Shown: positions 1 to 8,395, numbered from the stretch's first letter. The stretch: 18,539 bases of DNA from Prevotella sp. (GCA_031263965.1 JAISES010000496.1:1-18539); one strand, 5' to 3'. The notes: generated by a model from the sequence alone, not told the origin. Made by a program: numbers and translations.

Positions 1-578
1 TGATTATAAAGGTAGCTTCGATACAGGCTGCCCGTATGCAGATCTATTTTATCGACAACGATGATTACTTCAAGCGTAAGTATACCATAGCCGGCGATGA
101 TAATGTAGAATTCGGCGACAACGACGAACGCAGTATTTTCTATATAAGGGGTGTCCTGGAAACTATAAAAAAGCTGCGCTGGATACCGGATGTGATTGAT
201 TGCCACGGTTGGATGACAGCATTGACCGGACTATATATCAAAACAGTATATGCAGATGATCCTTGTTTTAAGAATACTAAAATAGTTTACTCTTTGTACA
301 ATGATGATTTCAAACAGCCTTTCAATCCAAACTTCATTGATAAATTAAAGTTTGACGGAATAAAAGACAAGGGCATAACCGAACTCAAAAACGCTGTTGA
401 TTACGAAACTCTTTCTAACATTGCCGTTAAATATGCAGACGGAGTCATTCAGAGCGAAGAGTCTATCAATAAAAACATTCTGGATCAGGTAAATAAAACA
501 GGAAAGAAATTCCTTTCTTATCAGGGAGGTGTGGATGCTTCGGTGGATGCAATCAATGATTTTTACGAGAATCTTTAA
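1..578 (+). CDS. Glycogen/starch synthase, short GT5-only form (3' part)
   Basis: This is the 3' part of a gene that starts before the window; the frame is open from base 3 with no stop until 578, giving about 191 residues. The protein matches the N-terminal (glycosyltransferase family 5) half of glycogen/starch synthases: PDVIDCHGWMTALTGLYIK corresponds to the HxWH/T-type region, and VYSLYNDDFKQPF occupies the place of the usual V-TIHN segment. It ends right after this half (NDFYENL), so the GT1-like C-terminal lobe that completes the nucleotide-sugar site of full-length GlgA is absent. Short proteins of this kind are known in Bacteroidales and annotated as glycogen synthases; whether they are catalytic alone is unclear. 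A hairpin terminator follows, and the next gene, for a DUF4270 lipoprotein, is a familiar neighbour of this gene in Bacteroidales. Family confident; enzymatic activity uncertain. Confidence 0.85.
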   Translation, partial: IIKVASIQAARMQIYFIDNDDYFKRKYTIAGDDNVEFGDNDERSIFYIRGVLETIKKLRWIPDVIDCHGWMTALTGLYIKTVYADDPCFKNTKIVYSLYNDDFKQPFNPNFIDKLKFDGIKDKGITELKNAVDYETLSNIAVKYADGVIQSEESINKNILDQVNKTGKKFLSYQGGVDASVDAINDFYENL

Positions 579-598
579 AGTATCTAAAATAAATTTAG

Positions 599-636
599 AA
601 AAATGCTGTTTTATTTCATGAGAACGGCATTTTTTT
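599..636 (+). terminator. Rho-independent-like terminator after the glycogen synthase gene
   Basis: Bases 599-610 (aaaaatgctgtt) pair with 623-634 (aacggcattttt) through a 12-bp stem with one T-G wobble and a 12-base loop. The T-run at 630-636 forms the 3' side. It lies 21 bases after the stop codon, so it probably separates this transcript from the downstream DUF4270 gene. Confidence 0.7.
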
Positions 637-677
637 AGATATTTGAGGCCAATTAATTTAAAGTTAAAAATTTATAG

Positions 678-2114
678 ATGAAAATTAAACTTTTACTGAA
701 TCTTACAATAGTTCTTTTTGCTATTGCTTTTGTCTCCTGTAACGATGATCTTGATACAATAGGACGTAATATACAGCCTGGCGGCGACGATATTTCGGTA
801 TATGTCGACACAGTCGTATTGACAGCAAAGACTGTCTCCCTCAAAGATTCGGTATATGCCCGTCATGCATCGGGTTTGTTAGGAGAATATATCGATCCTG
901 TCTTCGGTAAAATAAAATCTGACTTTTTAAGTGAACTGTATTGCCCCGAAAAACTATCGTTCCACAATAAGACAACATCTATAGACTCAGTATTCATGGA
1001 TATAATCTCTTATAATTTCTATGGGGACAGCATATCCCCGGTAGGGATAGCGGCATATCGCGTCGATAAAAAAAACCTGGAAAAGAATTTCTTTACAAAT
1101 ATCAAACCGGCAGACTATTGCAGTATGAATCAATCTCAAGTTATCGGACGAGGTGTTTTTACCATAAAAGATGCGGATGTATACATAGATCCGGATACAT
1201 ACCGTATAGGCAAAAGATACCGTCTTTCTGCCAGCAATTCCCTCGGAAATGAGATTTATAATAAATGGAAAAACTCAGAGGAGACATTCTTCAATTCAGA
1301 TTCATTAAGGCAGTTTTTTAAAGGAATCTATGTTACGACAACCCTGGGCTCCGGAAGCCTGATAGATGTAAACACAAGCATTCTACGGATATATTACAGA
1401 TATACGGGACGCAATAAGGCTGATACGGCAGACTCTACCTATGTAGGTTTATTCAGGCTGCCAACAACAGAACAAGTTATACAGTTGAATCAAGTGCAAA
1501 ATACGATCCCTGACGATCTTTTCCAAAATAGCGATACCCGCGCTTACCTGAAAAGCCCGGCAGGAGTTTGCGCCGAAGTGACCATTCCATTAAAAGAGAT
1601 CATGAATAAAGCAAAGAAAGAGAATGTTACAAACAAACTCAATTCGGCTACGTTTAAGTTGAAAGGATATACTGAAGAGGAAGAAAAAATGGGAATGGCC
1701 CGAAGTAGCAACCTGTTGTTTATAAATAAGGATTCTTTAGTTAATTTCTTCACTAAAAGCAATAATAATAAGGCTGATTCTAAAACCAGTTTTATCATGA
1801 TACCGGATGCAACATCAAATACTTATAATTTCAGCTATTCAAATATCGCATCTTCGGTATCGAACAATCTGGCAACCATGGTTAATTATTATGTAGACTA
1901 CTATAAGGATAAAGATAATGTACCTGATCTGAAATTCTTAATACTACCAATAACTGCTTCTAGCCAAAATGAAACATCAGGCTACTCTCAAGTATTAACT
2001 TATACGAATGTATATAATCAGATGGCTCCTACATCTGCTATTCTGAGAACAGATAAGGAGAACATGAAGATGGCCCTGATATTTAGCAATTACAATTCTG
2101 CCAAAACGAAATAA
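678..2114 (+). CDS. DUF4270 family lipoprotein
   Basis: A 478-residue predicted lipoprotein. The N-terminus is a type II signal peptide (MKIKLLLN..., hydrophobic to residue 20) with lipobox FVSC and the lipid-carrying cysteine at 21. The next residues, NDDLD, are acidic and resemble the Bacteroidota lipoprotein export signal, so surface exposure is likely. The following segment (DTIGRNIQPGGDDISVYVDT, then LLGEYIDPVFGKIKSDFLSE) is typical of the DUF4270 family, which lacks an established biochemical role. No catalytic motif is visible. The gene has its own upstream terminator and an AT-rich leader without a Shine-Dalgarno sequence; GATATTTG at 638-645 is a one-mismatch candidate -7 box. It converges on the aspartyl protease gene, whose stop is 57 bases away. 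The family call rests on pattern recognition of the N-terminal third. Confidence 0.8.
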   Translation: MKIKLLLNLTIVLFAIAFVSCNDDLDTIGRNIQPGGDDISVYVDTVVLTAKTVSLKDSVYARHASGLLGEYIDPVFGKIKSDFLSELYCPEKLSFHNKTTSIDSVFMDIISYNFYGDSISPVGIAAYRVDKKNLEKNFFTNIKPADYCSMNQSQVIGRGVFTIKDADVYIDPDTYRIGKRYRLSASNSLGNEIYNKWKNSEETFFNSDSLRQFFKGIYVTTTLGSGSLIDVNTSILRIYYRYTGRNKADTADSTYVGLFRLPTTEQVIQLNQVQNTIPDDLFQNSDTRAYLKSPAGVCAEVTIPLKEIMNKAKKENVTNKLNSATFKLKGYTEEEEKMGMARSSNLLFINKDSLVNFFTKSNNNKADSKTSFIMIPDATSNTYNFSYSNIASSVSNNLATMVNYYVDYYKDKDNVPDLKFLILPITASSQNETSGYSQVLTYTNVYNQMAPTSAILRTDKENMKMALIFSNYNSAKTK

Positions 2115-2117
2115 GAC

Positions 2118-2163
2118 TAAGAAACTGTTTTCTTCTACTTCTATTATTTCAGGTAGTTTCTTC
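2118..2163. terminator. Possible bidirectional hairpin between convergent genes
   Basis: In the 56-base gap between the convergent DUF4270 and aspartyl protease genes, aagaaact (2119-2126) pairs with agtttctt (2155-2162) across a T-rich 28-base loop. Both strands have short T-rich stretches close by, so it could stop transcription from both sides. The stem is short and the loop long, so this is tentative. The left arm is part of a 15-base sequence (actaagaaactgttt) that recurs identically at 5019-5033. Confidence 0.35.
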
Positions 2164-2170
2164 TTGCCGT

Positions 2171-3427
2171 CTAATCAATGCGTGGAGTTAAGTGAATTTC
2201 TTTTTTTAACAGATCAATAATTAAGTTATATCCGGTCCAGAATTGTATCCCGATAGAGCCGTCGATGCCATTGTTATGGGCTGAACTGTTGAATGCAGAT
2301 GCCTGTAACGTTACAGGAATATTATTCTTTATAATGTCCCCGATTCTCAATTCGTATGCTTTTCCATGATAGACCGGGGTCGAATGTCCCAGACTTACGG
2401 TCGTTCCCATAGATTCGGGTTTGAACCCTGTTTGTAGCAACTGTTTTTCCCTGACAAAGTTGCTAAAGGCAATCAGGTTATAATTAGCGCCTGTGTCGAA
2501 CAGAAAATTCCCCATGACCGATTGCATTTCTGTTATCCCCAACTCGGAAGGAATAACAATAAGAGAGCGGTGTATCCTGACAGGGATTGCAATAGCATCT
2601 CCGGCAGAATGATAATCTCCGAAACTATACAGATATATTTTTTGATTGTCGAAATCGATTTTTGTAATATACTTTTTTATCAGATTCAAACCGATAATAC
2701 CGTCCAGATTGTTGCCGATTTTATCAAAAATAGCCATATTCTGCCCGGTAAGGGATAACGAATCTGATAAATGTACTGTATTGGCGGAGGTTATGCTTAC
2801 TTGTGTCCGGCCTCCTACAATATTTGTTTTCTGGGTATAATTCGCTTTTATACCCAACGAGTCGGCCAGCGATTTTCTTATAGCCATGCCGTCGGCTCCT
2901 GTGTCCAGGAGGAAAGACAGAAGACGGTCGTTGCCGTTCAGTTTGACGGGCAGAACAATAGACTGGCCCTTTTGCCGGAAAGGTATGACAGCCGCCAGTG
3001 ATGATTTTCTGTATCTGCTTTGTCCAAACAGACGATCGAAATAGTCGATGAACAGGATTTTATTTTCACTGTCGAGGGCAATAATGCTTTCCTGCGGTTT
3101 ACTTTGTCGCAATATGAATCTCACATTCACATATATCGTATCCTTGCCGGTTTGTACAGAGCTGGGCAATAATTCAACAGATTCGAAGTTCACATGCTGC
3201 AAGATTGTTTCCAATAAATTATCCGCACCGGCGCCCATATCCGTGCTGATGGATATATCTTCGGAAAACGTCTTTTTAATCAGCTTTATATCTTTATTTT
3301 TCAACCCTTCGCCCAGTGTTTTAAGCACCGATGGAATGCTGTCATTATTTGCCCGGCAATAGGCAGGCATCGGCAGAAAGGTTATAATAGCAATGACAGT
3401 AATGAGTTTAATGTGTTTCTTAAACAT
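2171..3427 (-). CDS. Two-lobed retropepsin/pepsin-like aspartyl protease, exported
   Basis: A 418-residue protein with an N-terminal signal sequence (MFKKHIKLITVIAIITFLPM...; cleavage probably near PAYCRA, residues 21-26; the cysteine context is not a good lipobox). Residues about 30-135 form a region typical of Bacteroidota aspartyl proteases. Two catalytic-type motifs follow: LLDTGADG (D175) and LFDTGANYN (D311). Each has a later hydrophobic-Gly segment (DGIIGLNLI at about 242-250, IDGSIGIQFW near the C-terminus), as expected when each lobe supplies one aspartate in a clan AA peptidase. The likely location is periplasmic or cell-surface, cleaving peptides or proteins; substrate unknown. It is on the same strand as the SusCD operon but separated from tlpA by a 134-base repeat element, so co-transcription is doubtful. 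TATCTTTTG inside that repeat (minus strand, 3454-3462) is a near-match to a -7 box. Confidence 0.8.
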   Translation of the reverse strand: MFKKHIKLITVIAIITFLPMPAYCRANNDSIPSVLKTLGEGLKNKDIKLIKKTFSEDISISTDMGAGADNLLETILQHVNFESVELLPSSVQTGKDTIYVNVRFILRQSKPQESIIALDSENKILFIDYFDRLFGQSRYRKSSLAAVIPFRQKGQSIVLPVKLNGNDRLLSFLLDTGADGMAIRKSLADSLGIKANYTQKTNIVGGRTQVSITSANTVHLSDSLSLTGQNMAIFDKIGNNLDGIIGLNLIKKYITKIDFDNQKIYLYSFGDYHSAGDAIAIPVRIHRSLIVIPSELGITEMQSVMGNFLFDTGANYNLIAFSNFVREKQLLQTGFKPESMGTTVSLGHSTPVYHGKAYELRIGDIIKNNIPVTLQASAFNSSAHNNGIDGSIGIQFWTGYNLIIDLLKKEIHLTPRID

Positions 3428-3443
3428 CTGACAGGTTTAATAA

Positions 3444-3577
3444 GGAGGTGTCCCAAAAGATAGGATTCCAGTCATTGCGAACATAGCGAAGCAATCCGGA
3501 GAGTGCTGATTATAAGTAGATTGCTTCGGGATGTCGCCCTCGCAATGACGTGTAAAAGACCTTTTGAGACAGCCTCG
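3444..3577. repeat. MITE-like palindromic repeat element (copy A)
   Basis: An intergenic nested palindrome fills the gap between the aspartyl protease and tlpA genes. The outer ends are imperfect inverted repeats: gaggtgtcccaaaag (3445-3459) against cttttgagacagcctc (3561-3576), differing by one substitution and one extra base, and similar in style to insertion-sequence termini. The inner arms are gtcattgcga (3471-3480) with gaagcaatc (3488-3496), mirrored by gattgcttc (3519-3527) and cgcaatgac (3541-3549). There is no coding capacity, which suggests a non-autonomous element. The same inner arms recur in copy B at 15940-16021. Confidence 0.65.
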
Positions 3578-3594
3578 GTTTTATTTAGAAGTGA

Positions 3595-5010
3595 TTATTC
3601 TTTCAGTGCGTTGTTTATTACTGCTCTTATTTCGTCTGACGATGGACGCGGAGCATCTGCAAAGATCAGTTTTCCATCTTTTCCGACCAGAATAAAGCGA
3701 GGTATCCCCGATATCCCATATGGCTTTTGAAGGGCTTCACCGGCCGCATCTCCGGCAAAGATCTGAATACCGGGCAATTGTTCCTTCTGTAAGAAATCCA
3801 TCCATTTTTTCTTATCTCTTGAGACATCTACGCTCACACCCATAAAGACCATATCTTTATTATCCTTATACTCGGCTTCCAGCTTTTTCAAAAACGGAAA
3901 TTCCCTGCGGCACGGGCCACACCATGTAGCCCAGACGTCTATATATACTACTTTGCCTTTCAAATCGGACAAGGCTATTTCTTTGCCCGATGCATTGGCA
4001 AACCTGAAATCTATGGCATCCTTTCTCTCCGTATTTTTGTTCAATGATGCCTTTATGTTTTCCCACTGTTCCTTCTGGCCTGCCGTAATGACGTACCCCT
4101 CGTATTTACCGGCATATTCGGCAAAACTGGCGGATGAACGGTTGCTCCCGGCCAGTATAACCGCCAACTCTCCCTTTATGGTATCGTTGCTTATTAAGCC
4201 CGAATCGTCACCACCCAGCAAATACGAAGCCGGATTTTCATATCTTTCTTTTTTTTGTTCATTGATCAGGCTATTGTTCAATTTTACGCCAGTCATATAT
4301 CCCCACATCAGCAGGTTCATACCGACCGGATAGTTCAGCAAAGAAAGATTTTTTGTCAAAGCAGGCAAATCGATATTTTTATAATACCCGATAAAGTCAT
4401 TATCTTCAGGATGTTTGCTGCGCGGGGTCTGGATAAACACCAAAGCCATGCATAGAAGATCGTTTTTCATGAAATCCCCGAACGAATGGTTAAAGTCGGC
4501 ATTCGGTGTATTTGCCGGAGGATAACTGCCTGTTTCTTTCAGCTTTTCTTCGAATAGCGGAAAAAAGTCTTCATATGTGCTGTTATTCTCTCTATAATAA
4601 ACGGCTTTGTCTTCCAGCGGAAGAATAAAATCGTGCCAACGTGCCATCTCTTTATTTTCGGGAGTATTTTCGCCTGTAAGTTCATAACTGTTCTTCGAAA
4701 TGCATACATTCAGGCAGTCGCCGGGTTTAAAGTAAAATACATACCTGTTTGCAACGGTAGAAGGCGAAAGCCCGATAACATAATAACCCTCTTGCAGCGG
4801 CTCGAATGTAAATGAGAAAGCTCCGTTTTCCCCAACGGGCGACGACGCTACCTGATGCAACGCACCGCCGGCTATATTGTATAATTGAATGCTTTTAGGC
4901 TTTTCGCGTTGCCATACTCCGTTGATAACGGAAGTATTCGCGGCAATAGCGTAACCTGTGGCCGACAGCATCAGCAAGAATATGAATATTGTTTTTTTCA
5001 TATTTGTCAT
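3595..5010 (-). CDS. TlpA-family thioredoxin-fold protein with DUF4369-like N-terminus
   Basis: A 471-residue exported protein. The signal peptide (MKKTIFIFLLMLSATGYAIA) fits a start at either the ATG at 5010 or the in-frame ATG at 5001; the second gives the more usual MKK start. Residues about 25-110 look like the DUF4369-type beta domain that often precedes thioredoxin domains in Bacteroidota (YNIAGG..., EGYYVIGLS). A helical linker is followed by a C-terminal AhpC/TSA-thioredoxin domain from about residue 330. Its active site is WATWCGPCRREFP (cysteines 364 and 367), and GISGIPRFILVGKDGK carries the cis-proline loop. It is probably a periplasmic or membrane-facing thiol-disulfide oxidoreductase. 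It lies 90 bases after the DUF1735 gene, with an inverted repeat between them, so co-expression with the SusCD operon may be partial. A role in ligand reduction or in protein folding cannot be told apart from sequence. Confidence 0.85.
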   Translation of the reverse strand: MTNMKKTIFIFLLMLSATGYAIAANTSVINGVWQREKPKSIQLYNIAGGALHQVASSPVGENGAFSFTFEPLQEGYYVIGLSPSTVANRYVFYFKPGDCLNVCISKNSYELTGENTPENKEMARWHDFILPLEDKAVYYRENNSTYEDFFPLFEEKLKETGSYPPANTPNADFNHSFGDFMKNDLLCMALVFIQTPRSKHPEDNDFIGYYKNIDLPALTKNLSLLNYPVGMNLLMWGYMTGVKLNNSLINEQKKERYENPASYLLGGDDSGLISNDTIKGELAVILAGSNRSSASFAEYAGKYEGYVITAGQKEQWENIKASLNKNTERKDAIDFRFANASGKEIALSDLKGKVVYIDVWATWCGPCRREFPFLKKLEAEYKDNKDMVFMGVSVDVSRDKKKWMDFLQKEQLPGIQIFAGDAAGEALQKPYGISGIPRFILVGKDGKLIFADAPRPSSDEIRAVINNALKE

Positions 5011-5018
5011 TTGTTTAT

Positions 5019-5098
5019 ACTAAGAAACTGTTTAAATTTTAGTAAAAAATATTATTACAGGATTAGAAAGATTCGCTATAAAATTTAAACAGTTTCTA
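5019..5098. repeat. 19-bp perfect inverted repeat between the DUF1735 gene and tlpA
   Basis: AGAAACTGTTTAAATTTTA at 5023-5041 is mirrored without mismatch at 5079-5097, enclosing 37 AT-rich bases. The right arm ends three bases from the DUF1735-gene stop codon. In RNA it would fold into a long AU-rich hairpin between the SusCD operon genes and tlpA, able to act as an attenuator, 3'-end stabiliser or partial terminator. The arm ends match other intergenic sites in the window (2116-2130, 15883-15894, 16046-16057), which suggests a small dispersed repeat. Confidence 0.8.
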
Positions 5099-5100
5099 AA

Positions 5101-6576
5101 TCAATTTATCGTATATATATAGAATGATTTCCAGGCGAAGTAGTTAGATTTGCGTTTCGCATTCCTAAGCATAATATACCGGGCTGTAACCGGAGTATTG
5201 AACGAAGCATACACAAATTGAAGGCAGTTATTGAGGCTACCCGCAAAAATCTCCTGCTTGTTATTGAACATTGCTTCCGTAGCATAACATATATCATAGT
5301 ACTCTGTTATCATACTTGTGGCGTTATTAGAGGCTAAGCTCCAGCCGGTAATATTTTCCACTTCCCGACCCAAATCAATCACAATATCCATAGCTGCGGG
5401 TACGCTACTCGTGAGGGAAGTAGCGCCCGTGCCAAATATATTGGCAGGACCGGATACGTTTACTTCAGCGCCGGTGATAGCATTTAAATAGCGTGCAACA
5501 TATTTGCTCCTGTCCGCCTGACTTGTTCCAAAGCCTGGATCGGAAATTTCCGTTGCTGAGGTTAATAAGGTAGTGGTGACGTTACCGGCAGCAGCGATAT
5601 TCAGGTTCAGGGCAGTATAAAAGACCTTTTGTTCATCGACAATTTGTACATTGTCTGCTTGCGATATCTTTATGGGGATCAAATAACTGCCGGCCGGAAG
5701 GTTCTTGCTTTCATCGGCATATGACAATAAGCCCGAAAAAGTAGATGTGCCTTGTGTCATTTTTACCTGTACCGGATTAAAGCCCCCCGGCACAGCCAGA
5801 TAATTCGTTCCATACTCTGCATTGTATGCGGCTATGAGCGAATTATCTACTTCCAGCGTAATATTGGCGGTTGCATCCAATGCATAATACTGAGTAGAAA
5901 CAGAGAATGAAATTGTATTCAGATCGAAGATGTCATTGACGGCAGGAATATTGGCGAAAGACATATTCCTCAATGCCGTGTTTTTAAACAGAATCCCGTT
6001 TTCCTGGGTCACATTGACTGTCACATAGCATATCCGTTCGTCATACTTGATTTTGGTATCCAATCCCGAAGAAGTAAGGATACGCAGAGGAATTAGATAA
6101 TTCTTTTTCCCCACCTGACCATTTAGCCCGCTAAGCGTGGACAAAGATTCCTTATAAGCAATGGAAACAGAGTCTTTGGAAATTGTTTGTCCCTCAGCGA
6201 TTGTTAACGTGCCCTGCTTCAATTCCAGATCGTCATTCGAAAACGGATAGTAATCGGTTTCATTCTTTGCATTGTAAACATCTATCAATGAATTATCCAG
6301 TATTACTTTCACCTTCGTGGTACCTGTTACGGGCAATGTGGAATGAACCGGAAACTTTACCAATAGCGTATCGGCTCCTTGCGTCCCATCGTTCACAGTC
6401 TGGGTAATGACATAGTTAGCCGTCCGGTCTTTGGCTTCGATATAGACTTCATTAGCCGCATCGGAACCTGTATTTTTCCCGAAATCATCAATCTTATTTT
6501 CGCATCCGCTAAAAATACATGCCATTGACAATATTGCCGGAATGCAGATATATTTATTCAGTATCAGATTTTTCAT
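5101..6576 (-). CDS. Surface lipoprotein with two DUF1735-like repeats and a discoidin-like C-terminus
   Basis: A 491-residue lipoprotein with lipobox IFSGC (C25) followed by the charged residues ENKIDD. Two tandem domains resemble the BT_3987-type DUF1735 fold: residues about 40-190 and 195-330. Each contains a V-LDNSLIDVYNAKNETDYY / LEVDNSLIAAYNAEYGTNY segment and a later KNYLIPLRI / GSYLIPIKI strand, so the duplication is visible directly. Residues about 335-491 look like a discoidin/F5-8-type beta-sandwich (MDIVIDLGREVENITGWSL, then ARYIMLRNAKR near the end), a ligand-binding fold. It occupies the position of SusE/SusF-like surface binding proteins. It lies only 11 bases after the PKD-like gene, consistent with one operon. 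The ligand is unknown; binding of glycan or protein are both possible. Repeat domains are confident; the C-terminal fold call is moderate. Confidence 0.8.
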   Translation of the reverse strand: MKNLILNKYICIPAILSMACIFSGCENKIDDFGKNTGSDAANEVYIEAKDRTANYVITQTVNDGTQGADTLLVKFPVHSTLPVTGTTKVKVILDNSLIDVYNAKNETDYYPFSNDDLELKQGTLTIAEGQTISKDSVSIAYKESLSTLSGLNGQVGKKNYLIPLRILTSSGLDTKIKYDERICYVTVNVTQENGILFKNTALRNMSFANIPAVNDIFDLNTISFSVSTQYYALDATANITLEVDNSLIAAYNAEYGTNYLAVPGGFNPVQVKMTQGTSTFSGLLSYADESKNLPAGSYLIPIKISQADNVQIVDEQKVFYTALNLNIAAAGNVTTTLLTSATEISDPGFGTSQADRSKYVARYLNAITGAEVNVSGPANIFGTGATSLTSSVPAAMDIVIDLGREVENITGWSLASNNATSMITEYYDICYATEAMFNNKQEIFAGSLNNCLQFVYASFNTPVTARYIMLRNAKRKSNYFAWKSFYIYTIN

Positions 6577-6587
6577 ACTATCTCCTT

Positions 6588-8360
6588 TTATTTTTTCTTA
6601 TAATCCAAACCTACAATCTTACCCATGCCCGGCCAAGACATTGTTACCTGGTAGCCATCTGCCCGCGGGTAATCTTCCAATTCTTTATCCGTAGGGTATT
6701 TGGCGATTTCCAGTTCACCGGTCAGTCCGTCTTTCAATGTAAAGATTTCCAGTTTACCCCCGTTTTCCTTGCCTAGCGACGGATTGAAGGTCGCTACCGC
6801 CAGTCCTTTTTCCAGGGAAGCCGGGCAATCGGCACTACGCTGCGATTGCGGAAGCAGATATTTAAATGCAGTAACCTCATTGTAACCGTCGCGGATAAAT
6901 TGAGACGTAATTTCTGTTTCTACAGCCGGACTTATCGATACATTGGCACGCCAGACCTTGTTGTCGTTGGTTACATAATAGACGTATGGATTCTCCGGAT
7001 AAGATAACGGATAGTTTACCATGAACTTCATGTTGCCGATAGCGCTGCCGGATGGAAAAACGGAGGCTCTTTTCCTGTTATCCACAGCCACAGGCGATGT
7101 AGCATTACTATTAATCGAAAACCGGATATATTTATAACCGCCACTTTTCAATTTCATGACAGCACACCCGTCAGGTGCTGTTAAAAGACGGAGTGTTTCA
7201 TCCATATATAAGCAGTCTTCATAGTCCGGATCGGAGAAACTGAACGCTCCGCCGGCCGGTTCGGTTCCAAAGTTATCAGCAAAAAAAGCATTTGCAAAAG
7301 TATTAGTAGAGGTGGAGGAGTAAGCCAGTATGCCATATTTGAAGCTATGCGCCGTCTTGTCATAAAAAACGGATGAGAAATACGAATTGACACTGAGATA
7401 AGGTGAAGGCTCGAACCGGGGGCCTTTAGGCCATCTTTTACCACTCTCTATCACAGGCGCCACATTGATAGGATTAGCGAAATAACGTGCAGGAATAAAG
7501 AATTGATATAAAAACCAGTTCCCTTCCCCTGCATCGTTTACATGGTACATCCATGTTTTGCGGCCCTCAGAATCTGTTACTTTTATTTTTTTTGCTATGA
7601 TGCGTTTTCCCTTCTGTATATAGGCGGTATCCAGATATGAGCTTTTTTCTACAGATGCTTCGATGTCGTAATCGGGCGACCACGAAAAGTCTATTGAACT
7701 GAGACGCGTCGTATATTGGTCGGTCAGCAGCCAAACAGCATATCTGGAACCATCCGGTTTATTAGCTGTCGGAGCCCCGTTAATGGACCAGGTTGCCGAG
7801 GTTGCAATATCGATTGGTTTTACACCATTGCGGGGAATAGTAGATTCTGTTTTTGCCAATACATTTTTCAACAAGCTGAATTTCTGTTTCGATTGCGAGA
7901 AACTGACCACATCTATTTCGAAACCATTTTCTGCTTCACACAATGCGAGGTATCCTTTCAGGCTGGGAGACAGCGTGAGGCTGAATGCTTTCCGGTAAGA
8001 AATATCCGTTTGCGTATTGCGCGCTTCAAAAAGCAGGGTTACGTCTCTCCCGATAGGCGGGGCTACCTCCTGCTTGAAAGTCAGGCCTTCCTGGAGCTGA
8101 GTCCATCCACCTTCGGGTGTGGCATAATACCATTTATAAGTATACTCTCCTTTGTCGTCTCCATGAGAGAATACCAACCGGGGAGTAATTATTAATGTAT
8201 CGCCGAGTTCGGCGTAGTATATCGAATTGATGCGATTGATCGAATCCAGGAGGTTTATATCCGCATAATCGTAATTGCCCTTATCTTCGTTGCAGGACAG
8301 CAGGCATATCAGGACAACGGCCGATATTGCCGCCAATAATTTATTGATGATCTGTTTCAT
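6588..8360 (-). CDS. PKD-like family lipoprotein
   Basis: A 590-residue lipoprotein: MKQIINKLLAAISAVVLICLLSC with the lipid-carrying cysteine at 23, followed by NEDKGNYDY, an acidic surface-export type context. Residues about 55-130 form a PKD-like beta-sandwich (EYTYKWYYATPEGGWTQL, then a DVTLLFEARNTQT strand and a FSLTLSPS boundary). The remainder is a long region without recognisable catalytic residues (LKGYLALCEAENGFEIDVVS onward, and later YVYYVTNDNKVWRANV) that may form repeated blades. Proteins of this family regularly sit between a DUF4843 gene and other lipoprotein genes in FecR-linked SusCD operons; their molecular role is unknown, but surface ligand binding is the natural inference. 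It is 35 bases downstream of the DUF4843 gene and 11 bases upstream of the DUF1735 gene. Family call confident from order and N-terminal pattern. Confidence 0.8.
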   Translation of the reverse strand: MKQIINKLLAAISAVVLICLLSCNEDKGNYDYADINLLDSINRINSIYYAELGDTLIITPRLVFSHGDDKGEYTYKWYYATPEGGWTQLQEGLTFKQEVAPPIGRDVTLLFEARNTQTDISYRKAFSLTLSPSLKGYLALCEAENGFEIDVVSFSQSKQKFSLLKNVLAKTESTIPRNGVKPIDIATSATWSINGAPTANKPDGSRYAVWLLTDQYTTRLSSIDFSWSPDYDIEASVEKSSYLDTAYIQKGKRIIAKKIKVTDSEGRKTWMYHVNDAGEGNWFLYQFFIPARYFANPINVAPVIESGKRWPKGPRFEPSPYLSVNSYFSSVFYDKTAHSFKYGILAYSSTSTNTFANAFFADNFGTEPAGGAFSFSDPDYEDCLYMDETLRLLTAPDGCAVMKLKSGGYKYIRFSINSNATSPVAVDNRKRASVFPSGSAIGNMKFMVNYPLSYPENPYVYYVTNDNKVWRANVSISPAVETEITSQFIRDGYNEVTAFKYLLPQSQRSADCPASLEKGLAVATFNPSLGKENGGKLEIFTLKDGLTGELEIAKYPTDKELEDYPRADGYQVTMSWPGMGKIVGLDYKKK

Positions 8361-8395
8361 ATTATCAATTATTTTTTATATACCGGTAACTTCAG

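Noticed and set aside
3953..4333. Plus-strand frame of 126 codons.
   Set aside because: Shadow of the tlpA gene; the opposite frame has a complete signal peptide and CxxC domain.
7716..8195. Plus-strand frame of 159 codons.
   Set aside because: Lies entirely within the well-supported PKD-like lipoprotein gene on the minus strand; it has no plausible start context or family pattern.
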